Assembly: GCA_001986395.2 (NCBI GenBank)
Contig: MQVO02000001.1
Span: 2,914,001 to 2,978,000, forward strand
Direction of reading: 5' to 3'
Source: Irpex lacteus
Lineage: Eukaryota > Basidiomycota > Agaricomycetes > Polyporales > Irpicaceae
DNA length: 64,000 nt
Below, piece after piece: positions 1 through 11,786 of this stretch (position 1 is its first letter; each line of letters opens with the position of its first letter). The notes beneath the pieces were generated by a model that saw nothing but the letters and a program-made list of their open reading frames with translations, was not told the DNA's origin and did not search any database. Made by a program: the position numbers and the translations under genes.

Positions 1-841
1 ACTTTAAGTACTCATAAGTACCTGCCACTGGAGAGTGAGAAGTGAGTCACAGTCAGAAAAGCACAGCCTCCGAGTCAGCTGTTGCGAAGTTGTCTTCCTT
101 ACTTACCCTCGGCTACTCATGATCACGATGATGGTTCATAGACAAACAACCATGCGCGTCACAGTCCGCCTTCGAGTTCACTCAGGCTCTCAGGCTGTAC
201 AGATGGTTGCGGATGGCCGCTGGCAAGTGAAATTGGTAAGCGCCACGCATCCCGCCGACGAATTACCTGATGAGGCAATCATCACGCTCCTCCGCCGCGC
301 CGGATGCAGCATGTCGCACGTCAGTAGAGGATAGTTCCACTCGACAGTCTAACTCGGAATTACTTACTATATGTGAGGCGACGGAGGGGTAAATTCCAAG
401 TTTCTCCTCCCCTGACAGTAAGTACTAAGTAGTACTACCTTCGCCAGGTCACTCGAGACGAGACACTTCGATATCCCTTTTGCTGGTGACAACTTAAAGT
501 GACCACACTCAGTTCTTCGTCACCGTCACCCAACCGCTGGTCTGTGTTTTGTGTCCTTTCTACTGTGCTTCTCGCTACCACTACTACTACTACCCCCATT
601 CTGCTTCACGGTGTGCAACTTGCCAATGTGAATGGCCCGGTCCTGTCTCTTCACACGTTCTTGTGTCTATCTACCAACACAGCATAGCTCTGTCGGCACA
701 CCCCGTAGCCCAATATTCATATACCACCGCCTTACACAATACAGTACAGCCCACTGAGATACTACTGAGGAAACCAGCCTACGTCAAAAAGGACGATCCA
801 CCACTAACCGGTACTAACCACTTGGAGTCAATTCAAGAGCA
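1..841. other. intergenic, duplicated F-box upstream region
   Basis: No gene is supported here. The first ~180 bases resemble the stretch at about 1925-2060 just upstream of the first F-box gene: both carry a GAGTGAGTCAC word, a GAAGTTGTCT word, CATGATCACG and a GACAAAC..CGATGCGCG-like string in the same order. This suggests that an F-box gene plus its upstream region was duplicated and that another copy may lie just left of the window. The remaining bases are the 3' flank of the minus-strand gene ending at 842. Confidence 0.4.
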
Positions 842-1852
842 CTACCACTCCCAGAACACACACACTGGCATCTCCGGGCTACTTTCTCTACGGCTCTCGC
901 CTATGAAGGCTAAATCCCAGCAGCCATCCCCACTCCCTTCGACAACCTCCCTCCAATCGGCCTCACAATCCCGGAATTCGAGTTCATAATCATCCCAGCC
1001 TGCCACAAAGAGAACACCTTTGTATTTGTCTGCCGCCATCAACTCCAGTTCGTCAATAATTCTACATTGCTCCTCCACATCTGAGTCGTTATATCGTAAC
1101 TTATCGATGAAAGCCCCTTGCACTATGAGGACCTCTAATTTCTCCGGTAGGCGAAGTGGCGACTCGGACGATTCAGAATCAGATTCCCGGCGACTAAGAG
1201 CGACGTCGACGATATGAGGGAGCGTGTGAAATAGGTTGAAGTTGGAGAAGCGGATATGGGTGAGGAGAGGGGCCACTTTTGGGGTAGTGAAGAGGTTGAT
1301 GTCGAGGAGATGTTCCTCCGTCTTCAGCACGTCGAATTTGTGCAGACGACGGAGATTCGGCATGTGCGGAAAACGAGTCTGGACGGCGATGATTTCGTTC
1401 GCTGACATGTTACGACAGCCGAGACTGAAGTCTCGCAGATGAGGGAAGGAGGTGCCGTTAGAGGACAAGTGCCCGTATGTGAAGCCAATGGTGCGAAGGT
1501 CTCCGGCGAGAGTGACGAGGGTGGGGGCAGCCAAGGAGATGATTGCAGCGCAAACCTCGATTGGATTGACGTCTCCACATTCGAGTCCCTTATCGAGCCC
1601 GCCATCGTACAAGAGCAGATGCTTTATGCACGGCGTGGAAGGAGCGTTCTCCAGCATCTCTAGGAAGAGTCGCATACGGTCGATGCTCTTCAGGCAAATC
1701 GTCTCGAATCGGATGAGGAAGGCTACGGAGTGGAAGCGTCGAGAGACGAGGGACAGTGTGCACCCTGCCTCGATGTTACCATCAATGCCTGTGCATAAGT
1801 AGGAGAATATCTTGAGGAGGATTTCGGGTGGAATTGTGTCCATGGTGGCCAT
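842..1852 (-). CDS. F-box protein (single exon)
   Basis: A 336-residue uninterrupted frame. It opens with an F-box: IPPEILLKIFSYL at residues 7-19, then the second helix TLSLVSRRF at 32-40. A few hydrophobic stretches follow that resemble degenerate leucine-rich repeats (LPHIVDVAL, LEVLIVQG). F-box proteins of this build normally bind Skp1 and recruit substrates to an SCF ubiquitin ligase; the substrate is unknown. The C-terminus (VVEGSGDGCW) matches the same region of the neighbouring gene at 2689-3651 (SIEGRDGCW), so the two are tandem paralogues in the same orientation. The start is the first ATG; a second ATG three codons later is equally possible. F-box call is firm, any function beyond that is inference. 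Confidence 0.85.
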   Translation of the reverse strand: MATMDTIPPEILLKIFSYLCTGIDGNIEAGCTLSLVSRRFHSVAFLIRFETICLKSIDRMRLFLEMLENAPSTPCIKHLLLYDGGLDKGLECGDVNPIEVCAAIISLAAPTLVTLAGDLRTIGFTYGHLSSNGTSFPHLRDFSLGCRNMSANEIIAVQTRFPHMPNLRRLHKFDVLKTEEHLLDINLFTTPKVAPLLTHIRFSNFNLFHTLPHIVDVALSRRESDSESSESPLRLPEKLEVLIVQGAFIDKLRYNDSDVEEQCRIIDELELMAADKYKGVLFVAGWDDYELEFRDCEADWREVVEGSGDGCWDLAFIGESRRESSPEMPVCVFWEW

Positions 1853-2688
1853 CGGGGCCGGCAGTGGCGGTGGCGGTTACGCTTGAGGATTACATCTAGT
1901 AAGTAGTCTCCGCATTACTTACTTATAGGGGAGGAGTGAGTCACTGTGAGAGAATGGCTGTTGAGAATTCGAAGTTGTCTATCTGACCTACCATTGGTCG
2001 CAGTCTCAGGCAGTCCGTGGTCATGATCACGGTCGCGGACAAACCACGATGCGCGCCAAAGTCTGAGGCAATCCTACGTGAACCACTTCTTCTACGACCA
2101 CCACTACGCACCGAAAGCGGCCTTATAAAATACGACAGTGAGTCCCAGATTTATGCCACGCCGGGTATGAAACAGTGCCATGCGCTTTGTAAGTATCCTT
2201 GCAGTCACGGTGAGTGTCTCAGTGCCTACTGCTTCGTCCCTGGTGTTCTGCAGGAATCTGCACGGTACGACATGACGTTTAACATTAAACACTGGAACTT
2301 GATGCCACATTAAAATTTACAGCCACCACCGAAGGTGTTTAGTGTGTAGAGCCCCTCAGCTTCCGCAATAGTTCTGTGCTACGAAAAACGCACGGTTCTC
2401 GAAACTTGGTAGAGTACGTGCCGGTTGGGGGAGAAGGATCGATGTAAGCACGCCTTTCGCCGCATGTGCTAACTACACGTTTAATACTGATTTTGTCGCG
2501 TGAAAGGATTGCAGTAAGATCACGAGGGTGCTCGCCAACTTCACAGAGACTATGAAGGCACAATATTGTATCATAACACCGGGGAAGTTCTCTCAAAAAG
2601 CAGTTTCTAGTCTTTGCCAACCCAAACTGGCCCCAATGGATGGATAAATACCTCTCGTCTAAGGTCTGTTGATTGCGCTTCCAATCTG
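1853..2688. other. intergenic, no gene seen
   Basis: Spacer between the two tandem F-box genes. The part at about 1925-2060 repeats the layout of the first 180 bases of the window. Minus-strand frames running to 2339 are open only over a short stretch and show no family resemblance, so they were not called. Confidence 0.4.
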
Positions 2689-3651
2689 TCATAAGGCGAA
2701 GTACTTGCGCGGCAGATTCCTCCAACACCCATCCCTTCCTTCGATGGAATCGTACCAGTCCTCCCTGGCGTGATCGATGGTGTAGTTGCATGCAGGCGCA
2801 ATGCGCATCTTGTCATGCTTCCAAGCTATGTAGAGCAGATTCCGCTCCATCGTCGCATGCACAATCGCCCCTGTTCCGCACCAGCCATTACGACCCGGCG
2901 GCGTCTCGAAGAGCGAACTCTGGACGATCAGCTGCTCAAGGCCCTTAGGAAGCTCGATGCGCAAAGCTGCCCCATGCGTCGAGGGCTGAGTCTCCCCTGG
3001 CTCGAGAGCGGCTGCAAGTATGTGTGGTAATTCTCCAAACTCGGATACACCCGATAGCCGCAAGTTGGTCATCTGAGGCGCTGCTTTGGTGAAGACGGTG
3101 ACGTACGAGAGGTGGTCACGGGGGATAGGTGTTCCCCATAGGTGTAGCCGACGTAAACTTGGTAATTGAGGTGAGTTGGTCGCTGTATCTCCCCATATAA
3201 TCCACGGAGAGGTGTCAACATGCCAACTCAGATCTCGCAGGAGTGGGAAGTGAGGCGCTCGAGATGCTGGTACGATCGAGGCGCAGCGATGTCTGTGTAC
3301 GTTGTATGGGATGCTTCCTGTAAGAGAGACAAGGGTCGGCGCAACCGCCAGGAGGATGTCCATGACAACGCCTGACGGGTGCTCCTCAGCACACTCTTTC
3401 CCTTCGCATCTGTGAGCATCGGCGGAGAGCAACAGATGGCTGACAAAAGGTGGATACGGCATCGTCTTGAACGTGTTGAGGAAGAGTCGCATGCAGGGGA
3501 CACCGGACAACTCGATTGTATAGAACCTCACTGGGAAAGAGGTGTTGCGAATATGACGGGAGACGAGGGATAGTGCGCAACCGGTACGCCCACCGTCTGT
3601 ACACGCGAACGAGAATATCCGGAGGTGGAGTTCTGCAGGGCACCGATCCAT
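2689..3651 (-). CDS. F-box protein (single exon), paralogue of the 842-1852 gene
   Basis: A 320-residue frame without introns. The N-terminus is an F-box (AELHLRIFSF at residues 6-15, ALSLVSRHIRNTSF at 26-39). The region MRLFLNTFKTMP aligns with MRLFLEMLENAP of the gene at 842-1852, and both end with a Gly-Asp/Arg-Gly-Cys-Trp motif near the C-terminus, which shows common ancestry although overall identity is low. Expected role: substrate adaptor of an SCF ubiquitin ligase, in the cytosol or nucleus. The start ATG is the first in frame and directly precedes the F-box, leaving no room for a longer N-terminus. Confidence 0.82.
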   Translation of the reverse strand: MDRCPAELHLRIFSFACTDGGRTGCALSLVSRHIRNTSFPVRFYTIELSGVPCMRLFLNTFKTMPYPPFVSHLLLSADAHRCEGKECAEEHPSGVVMDILLAVAPTLVSLTGSIPYNVHRHRCASIVPASRAPHFPLLRDLSWHVDTSPWIIWGDTATNSPQLPSLRRLHLWGTPIPRDHLSYVTVFTKAAPQMTNLRLSGVSEFGELPHILAAALEPGETQPSTHGAALRIELPKGLEQLIVQSSLFETPPGRNGWCGTGAIVHATMERNLLYIAWKHDKMRIAPACNYTIDHAREDWYDSIEGRDGCWRNLPRKYFAL

Positions 3652-4327
3652 GCCGGATACTGAACACCGATGAATACTAAGCTGGGTGAAAGACGGGCTG
3701 TGAGTGCTGTCATGTATAAGGTGTAGCTATGCTTATATGAACATGGTGCCCCAGTGAGTCAGTGACTGAGTTTAGGCTTCACTTTCGCACTGCCACCCAA
3801 CAGATGCAATAGATATCAATTGATCTCGCAGGCCTCCTTTCATCATGATTGATAAAAAGACGCATCCCATATGTGTGATTGTCCTAGAATGAAGCGCTAT
3901 GAACAAAGCTTGGTGCAACACAGTACGTTTGAGATGGCTTAGCTACGGTGGTAATCCCCTGATCATGAAACAAATAGCCTATGGCTTCTTGTGTACTTGA
4001 TCTCAGTGAAAGCTTAGCGCAGCACGTCTTTATATGTCTGAGTTGTTGTTATTTCTTCTTCCTAACTTCCAGCTCAGGACACCTCAGAAATCCCTTCAAA
4101 GTTCGAACGAGCTCTTTTTTTTTTCTTTTTTTTTCCATCTACATTTACGTCTATCGTGTAGTTCGAACGAGCTCGAGGTCATGAGTGATGATGTCAGTAA
4201 GCGCCTATATCCGGCAATAATTCTGTACGCGCTAAGGGCCTACGGCGTACCATGACCTTCAATGTTCAAAAGTTCATAGGTAATCTCTAGCATCTCTGCA
4301 CCGTGTAACCACGACACTTCGGGAAAT
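3652..4327. other. intergenic region with T-rich insert
   Basis: No gene supported. It separates the minus-strand F-box gene from the plus-strand F-box/zinc-finger gene and so holds both promoters. The only structured part is the T-rich block flanked by 14-bp direct repeats at 4101-4174. Confidence 0.4.
4101..4174. repeat. 14-bp direct repeats flanking a T-rich segment
   Basis: GTTCGAACGAGCTC occurs at 4101-4114 and again, identically, at 4161-4174. The 46 bases between them start with about 22 nearly uninterrupted T residues. This looks like a target-site duplication around a very short retroposed A-tailed fragment on the opposite strand, or a simple slippage product. Confidence 0.55.
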
Positions 4328-6874
4328 ATGCCTCGTAAATCACGACGACTTCAAGTGTCGAAAGATGTCACTGGAATATCTGTATCGCCGATTGATGCTG
4401 GCAATACCAACGAAGACTGTCATGAAGATACGTCAGGTTCTCCAGCTCACCCAGCTACAGCAACAGTGGCAAAAAGAGCGAAGAAACGCGCTGTAGCGAG
4501 ACATAAGCCTCGTGGGAAGCTACGACAAATGCTAGACATGCCTCTGGATGTGATTATGGAGGTGCGGAAAACCCATGAGTTCTTCATAGCATATATTGAC
4601 TTGATGTCCGGGACATTTATTCTGTCAGATTTGCAGTCATTTACATCCGCGAGATTTGTTGCATCTTGCAAGGATCTCGAAGGACTTGCGCCGATTCTTC
4701 TTGAGCAGGAAGTCGGCTTCATTCTGGCAGGTCGCACGTCATACAGTGACCGAGCTTCCGCCGTGCCCCGCTGACCTCAGTGAACCGGCTTACGCGAATT
4801 TAATGTTCGAGGCTCATTGTCATGTAAGTCACGTCCTTCTATAGCGACGCATATACTTACGAGGATCAATTCATCGTTTTCAGGGCTGCCTCAAACAGCA
4901 CTGTCAAGACGTGTATTGGCGGTGTCGAGTTCGTTTGTGCAAAATTTGCTACCAAGATTCGTGGGTACACTTGTACACCCTTTGTCGTATGGTCGTTCTC
5001 ACCACAATTCTAGGAGAGTATGGCGCGACCCGTGCAATGCCAGACTTGACCGTGAAGTCCAGCACCCAACGAAACTTCCCAGTCTTGAAACAATTCTACC
5101 CTCCCTGGATGATGGTATGCAATGATACGCACCCGTCGAAACTTGGCTGAGATAATACTGGCAATAGAACACCAGTGCTTCTATATGCCCCAATATCTGA
5201 ATCTTGTCTCAACCCTGCAGGCGGCGTCTCCGAACGATCGAGCAACGTTCTTGAGTTCTAGGCAGCAGCTGGTTATTGACGTTGAAAAGGTACAGAGACT
5301 CGCTTCATTTTCTGCATGATATGGCAGGCATATACTGACATGGGCAACCAGGATGTGCCGAACTTGTCACATTACTTCCACATAGCCAAGGACATGAGGT
5401 CATCCGAGCTCGAGCAGATACGTGAACGGAGGAGAGAAAGGTCAGAATATATCAGCAAAGGTTTTGTGCGTGTCTGACTCTCCTCCGCGGTGTTCTCATA
5501 GTATCATCGCAAAACTCAAAGAGGACGGCTACGGGGAAGAAATTGACTTTATGCTCTCGCGCCCTTGGGACTACGGCTACGAGTTCGACAGACTAACGGA
5601 AGTTCGCAAAACACAGCTTCTCACGCCTCGGAGTAAGTATTTTATAGACAGATTTCCCGAGCCGCGCTAACGATGTGCTTAGTTTGGGGCAACATCAAAG
5701 CTGCCGTTGTCATATTTATGGAGTTCCTGAGGGAACGCCGTGAGTATCATCGTGTGAAATCTATACTCACAAAGCGACTCAACGTTTTGGAGAAAACACT
5801 CGCAGGAATCGCCAGCGAGCACTTCCCGCTCAAAATATCTACTGTCGATGCCGCTTTGCGCATCCCCGAGCTCTACCATGGATGGCTCAACCCCGACATA
5901 GCCGACTTCGAAGCGGATAGTTTCCAACGATTCCTCAAAGAATACATACCACGCCACTTGGAACAACGCGCGAACAACGCGAAACAGTCGTTCGTGATGA
6001 CTACCCGAGAGCGGCTCGGTCTAGATAACTCTGTAGACCCATTCGACCTCGCACTCGCCACCTACTTCACCTGCCCTCACTGCACCTGCACCCAAGCCCT
6101 GCACCACGCACTGTATCATCAGTGTACTTCATACAAAGTGCTCAAACCAGAGTGGGCGCCGCAGCACTATTATAACATCCTTCAAGAAGAATACGTAGAT
6201 TTCCGAGCATGTTCGTTGATCTGGCCGCCCGAAATCCTGAGGGAAAAGGGCACCGAGCAATTGGAGATGATCATCAATGTTTGTGGGTTCGATGTCAAAA
6301 CTGCGACAGCGGCCGAACTAGACCGAGCGGACGTACGTCTGCAGTGTCCAACATACAGACCAGCGGTAGAGGGCATGCCAATTATGAAATGGCGCACCGC
6401 GGTATGTGTATATGTCTGCGCCACGGGCCTCAGCGAAAGGTTACACTGATGGGATATACAGTGTCGGTTCCGCTGCCATCCTTCACCGTCTTTTACAGTG
6501 GCCACGGAACAGCAAATTGCACTGACACGCCCGTTAGAAGCTGAAGCCCTTCAAGTCGGGTTGCGGAAACACGAAGAATATTACGCATGGACCTGTGCGC
6601 ATTGCACCACATTCAAACTAGCGAGAAAGTCCACTGTAAAGCAGCATCTACTCATGAGGTATGTATACTCCTTCATATCTCATGGTGTTCTGCTTTCTTA
6701 GACGATTGTAGCCACAACATTGAACACCCAGCAGAGTATGACTGGATAGACCGGACTACAAGTGTCCGTGTTGCTGATCCTGTCTTCATCGTATGGCGGA
6801 AGAAGGGTGAAAAATCACTGCAAGACCACACCATCTATCCGAATCGCGTCCAGGTGATCGCAGATATCGAATAG
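4328..6874 (+). CDS. F-box/zinc-finger family protein, divergent member
   Basis: Multi-exon gene. Exon 1 begins with a Lys/Arg-rich head and reaches the family hallmark GKLRQMLDMPLDVIMEV, where an intron interrupts the F-box after the ATGGAG codons (about 4561). Exon 2 (from about 4631) reads ICSHLHPRDLLHLARISKDL.., then LSEPAYANLMFEAHCH. Next come a cysteine cluster (GCLKQHC..CRVRLCKIC), a Lys/Glu-rich helix region, a long exon from about 5690 with a CPHC..HHALYHQC zinc-finger-like motif, the marker MKWRTA, and a C-terminal C2H2-like finger (CAHC with two His in KQHLLMR..HNIEH). Stop TAG at 6872-6874. It is the most diverged member with its left-strand cousin at 27740-30055, and lacks the shared promoter block of the other copies. 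Middle exons around 5000-5450 are the least certain. Presumed SCF adaptor. Confidence 0.72.
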
Positions 6875-9494
6875 CTTGCTTCAATGGCCTCTGCATTCGT
6901 TTTAGGGACTGGAAAGGCACGTCCCAGAAATATTGTATATCCCTTTCCGTCTGCATTCTTTACTGATATACCCTATGATGCCTTAGATTCATGCTACGAC
7001 CATAGGCACTATACCGTGATATCACCTATCTTATAAGGATTTTTTCGAGATTTGAGATCGCTCGAATTATAACCAATAGTCTCTGATGCCAGATTCCGCG
7101 GGTGAGCTGTTCGGATAAGGAACTCGAAGGAACTGAATCGTTGATTGCACCCGCCACGGGGGTTCATAAATAAACTCTCCTCTTATTGGCCCTAACGAGT
7201 TGGTTCCAAGCGCAATCTACACCACCTTTTTCGCAGTATTCCCCATAATGGCCTCCAAACTTAACTCGCCAACAAGATTCTCTGCGAGATTGGATCTTGC
7301 ATTGGGCATATTCGTTATCGACGACTTCGCTGGAGCGGGCGACGAGTTGCTCGATCTCAAGCTGCCCCACAGTGCAGTCCCCCGCCGTATTCAAGCGATG
7401 GCACCGAGTCACTGCACCATAATCAACGAGACGAACGTTACCCCTCATAGAATAATGTGGCTCCGCGTTGTCTGAAATCGCTGCCAGACAGATTGCAGTG
7501 CGCCCCTCCCGCTAAAGCCCGTTCTCAACGCCGGACGGGTGCAAGCTTGAAGGCCCACATACCTTTATTGAGGATATTCTCGAGACAGAGCTGATACTAG
7601 TGGCATAGAATTACATCATAAGTGCGTAACCTACTCGAATCGTCGTCGTGCGCACTGGTCCTTGACCTTTGATAGGCAATACAAGGCACTCCAGGTCACA
7701 AGCACACCAATATTTACAACGACTTTGACTTCTCTCCTCTCCAGAGTACGTCACTGTCATTGTATCTGCAATAATCCTGACATTCAGCTTTATGTAATCT
7801 ATGTATACCCTCTAAGAGATTCCACCTTTCGAAGACCTGAGGGGCCACAACGGTCAGTACTGCTATATCAAAACTGATAATGCTGTACGACTTACAATCA
7901 TGAGAAAGCGCCCCACAAGCTTAACCATATCTTGCGTGGACCTCAAGTTCTCGCCCCAATGAAGAGCTCATCACGAAGGGATGTTCATTAACCAAGTGGC
8001 CCCTCCTCCAGCTGCTCCAGTACGATCCTGAGAAACGACTTCCCTGCACTACCATGATATGCGTGGACATCCGTGGGTTGTCAGATGGTACAGATCCAAG
8101 GTGAGTTCCCTTGCCGCTCCACCTCCTGCATAATCATCACGACTCGCTGTATCGCACGCGCCTTTCTTCATCCCACACAACCATGTTCGTTTACCTGCCA
8201 TACCCTCACAGGACCCCTCTGTTTCTCCATCTTCGGTACCGTGAGATCCCATGGATCCCTGGGATATGTTCTAGGCGCTATTGATTGGCGGCACATCTAC
8301 ATCTACGCAAATCTGCATCTCTGCAACGTCAATGTCTCGGAATGATACTGATGCACCTCCCATCTGCTTTGCTCCGCTCTAATCAACGGGGGCATGAACT
8401 CCCTGGTCACAAGAGCTCAGCGCTCAGCAGCGACGGATCCTTGATCTGTAAGTACGTATTGACCAGTTGCTTTCTTCGAGCGACTTACTGATGCTTCGAG
8501 CATTAATCGTCGAAACTCGCCATATGTATACGGCAAGAGTTCAGTGACGACTTCGTAAGTGCGAGTAGCTTTGCGTTCGATAGTTACGGTCAGTATGTTC
8601 AACTGACCTCATCCACATGCTAGCAGATTCCAGATGGGATGTTCGGAGATCATGGTGAGCCAAGCTAACTGGACAACAGGGTCCGTGAGCAGTGCTCGGC
8701 GTCAGAGATGGCGTCCAACAACTGGCCTACAAGCGGCGTTGTCTTACACGGTTTTCCGGATTCTGCCTGCCAGTAGAGCTGAACCCACCTCTACGTATTC
8801 TTTGCCTGGTGCTTCATGGCGCCGGACGTTACGTTGGAGAGATTAAGTTACGCCAAGCACTGTGAACATATTCGGTCAGTGACGCTGAGCATTGTTCGTA
8901 AAGTCAACATACTGACGTCTGCACTCCGTACTTACCGTCTGAGGTCTGCGTGGAAATGATACATGACTGAAACCATTTGCAACGCCAGCAACACGCATTT
9001 GAATCGTCTGCGCTCCTCCGCGTTCGTTGAACCCTCGAACCTACTCCAAACCAAACATACTAAAACTTTCGCGGGACGCCTAACTTATATACCTACTGCG
9101 CTTCCCAATGTCCAGAAGGCAAGGCATGCTATCCCCTCCGTCGAAGCGCTATTCCCCGCATTCCCCACTCCATCTCCCCTCACGACGACTACGATCCGGG
9201 CCCTCCAGGCTCCTACGTTCCAGAAATCTTGGGAAAGTTAGATTCTGACCAGAAACAACGCCACAACCGTCGCCGCGGTTGGGCCGCGGTGAAATTCCAC
9301 GCAAAAAAGACCGCATAAATTGAAAGGGCGAGATCACAAGCAGCGCTAGTGGTCGATATTAGTTTCTCGATTTTAGGCTTGGCACTGGCAGACAGCCTGG
9401 CCCCTATAATCATATTCCGAGTCTGGAGTAGTACTAGTACTGGTACACGACCTTGCAGTCGCCACTGGGTGTATTCTCTCTTCTCCCAACCATC
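6875..9494. other. 2.6-kb intergenic region, nothing recognised
   Basis: No frame here shows a domain, a credible exon chain or similarity to other genes in the window. Short open frames exist on both strands (for example around 7200-7475 and 8963-9241) but they overlap each other antisense and have no start or splice context that supports them. Some sequence at 8300-8850 could be decayed coding DNA, but no family could be assigned. Confidence 0.35.
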
Positions 9495-11544
9495 ATGTTC
9501 GGCGAACTGCTGGGCCTTGTAACGAGGAAGGCTGACGATGTCGCGCCGCCTCTCGATGTTGACCTCTCCCAAGTGTGAGTCCCTCAGTCGTCATTTATGT
9601 CCAGCGCTAATGTTCTATGTGGACAGGCGGATGACGGTCGTAAGTTCGGCCACTATGCTGAAACGTCTTTCTATTGCTTAAACATTCTCTTGTGCAGTAC
9701 ATGGGCTTTGTAAGCTTCATGATATTGATTTGGGATCATATAGTCACGTTCGCCGACGAGGTATGTTTCTTTCAAATTGTACTACTAAGTTGTTATACAC
9801 TATGATGCTGATAATATGCTTTGTATACTAGGTAGAGTATATTTGGCGCGGGCGTAAGGGACTTCGTGAGTATAATTTCAATCTCCTTGAAGATTTTGCT
9901 CATTATTCTTCAGTTGTAGTGCTTTTTCTGATGGTGCGCTCGTGTTTCAGTTTGCATACTTTGAGCAAGAGGACCTTATGCTCGTCGTTAGAACCGATAC
10001 CTCACGCCTTTAGGATTTATTGTCAACCTCTTTGGTATGCAAAACATCACTTCCAGCTACTCACTTCATAATTCTGAACTTGCGTTCCATTCCTGTTAAT
10101 GCAGCCTACTTGTCCCCGAGCTGGACAGTCGAAGTAAGTTCTCACAGTGGTATTTTAAACATGAAATTCACTGATTCTGTCTCCAGCGGTCGGTATCGTT
10201 CTTCCTGACTGTACTTTCAGCCGTCTCAAACACACCACAGATGCCAGCACTACGTTCGATACGAGGGGAGCATGACAGTGATCGGTATCAACACCACCGC
10301 ACTAATGATGCTGTTGCGGTACGTGTGATCAGCCTCCATCACGCCGCCTCCCCGTTCCAAATGCTAATCAATCACAATCCTCTATTTCTCCGCAACTCTA
10401 TCCAGGATATCGGCGCTATACCATAGACAGCCGTTCATCGTTATTTTCGTGGGCATCTGCTTTGCCATCGAACTTGGCGTCAACGCCTGGTTGCTTACCC
10501 ACGGAGTCGGTGGGTGTTCCTGTATTCTTGATGGCTGCTAAGTACACACTTCTCATACTGTTTCCATACAGCGGTCGTACATAATACCAGCATCCATGGT
10601 GCGTGATATAGCAATCCGGGGTACCCCGCATTGGCGCACTAACCTGATAATATCGCTACAAATCACAGCTTGTACGATGATCTTTGATGACTCTGTGTAT
10701 GTGCTTGTTCCTAAAGATTACCCGTGCTTACAATCTAATCAATCTAGTACTTCCCATAGCGGATGGGCAGCATCGGCATCGGCATGGTTGCCTCTCACAT
10801 ACGATACTATCGTCTTGGTCCTCACGCTGTATAAGACACTGGGGCCCATCCGAAAGAAGACTGCCGGTAAGATCGCCCGGGTGCTGCTCCGAGATGGTAT
10901 ACTCTACTACAGGTAAGCTATGCGCGTAGAACATCCGAACACGAAACGATTGGTGACGATCTCGTTTGCAGTGTCATATTCAGTGTAAATGCTGTCCTCA
11001 CGATCATGATTGTGGCGGCTCCGTCTGGTTTACAAAATATAACTGCTCAGTGAGTATTGCTACAATAATCCATCATACAATACCTGACTAACATTCTACT
11101 AGACTCGAATACCTGTACGTGATTTTTCAAACTATTCTTTCTGTCAATACCTCAACCACGCCCAGATTGACCGTAGCAATGATGTCTCGCATAACTCTCC
11201 ACCTTCGCAAGCAAATCCGCTCACGCGAAATCGACACGGACCTTATCTCGCTCAAGACTTTCACACGCTCCATGCCACGCTTTCGTTCCGATGGTACACA
11301 TCACACTCACACAACCGGCGATGTATCTGTTATGGTGCAAGAGTCAGCTGTGGTACACGATGATCGTGGCAACGTCCTAAGCATGTATGACGACGACTCG
11401 GACGACACGGTGGACAGACGAGTGGATGGACGGAAGGATCGACTGGCCGGGCAGGATTGGTATGATCTGAGACCACCTGCACCGGTAAGGCTGCATCGCA
11501 AAGCGAAACAGGGAGATGACTCGACTGTGGTTCGATTTGCTTGA
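9495..11544 (+). CDS. DUF6533-type multi-pass membrane protein
   Basis: About ten short exons. After a short head (MFGELLGLVTRK..) the protein reads YMGFVSFMILIWDHIVTF-ADEVEYIWRGRKG, then NRYLTPLGFIVNLF. The pattern aromatic-D-hydrophobic-T-x-x-x-E-x-x-x-I-W followed by NRY is the DUF6533 signature of basidiomycete membrane proteins. Further membrane segments follow: FIVIFVGICFAIELGVNAWL, YDTIVLVLTLYKT and YSVIFSVNAVLTIMIVAA. The tail from about 11170 (SRITLHLRKQIRS..) is hydrophilic and cytosolic-looking. About seven membrane helices are expected; function of the family is unknown. The tiny exons between 9840 and 10130 were joined by eye. Stop TGA at 11542-11544. Confidence 0.75.
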
Positions 11545-11786
11545 GAGGGCAGCACATGCGCTCGAAAGCTTGAATGGTAATTTATGACTCTATCTCGTGT
11601 GCTATCCCATGCATATTTAGTGTTGTAGTGTAACCCGTATGCCTATATGTAATGCTATGTACGCCTGCAGTAAGGCATCGATACCTCCCTGTACACATCG
11701 TCGGACAATTGAGTACCATTCTGTCGTTACGAGTAAAACATCCATATTCGTCTGATCATGAGACGGATGTACCATGATGTGCGTCG

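Noticed and set aside
2339..2791. Minus-strand open frame of 150 codons downstream of the second F-box gene
   Set aside because: It overlaps the end of the F-box gene in another frame and shows no domain or splice support.
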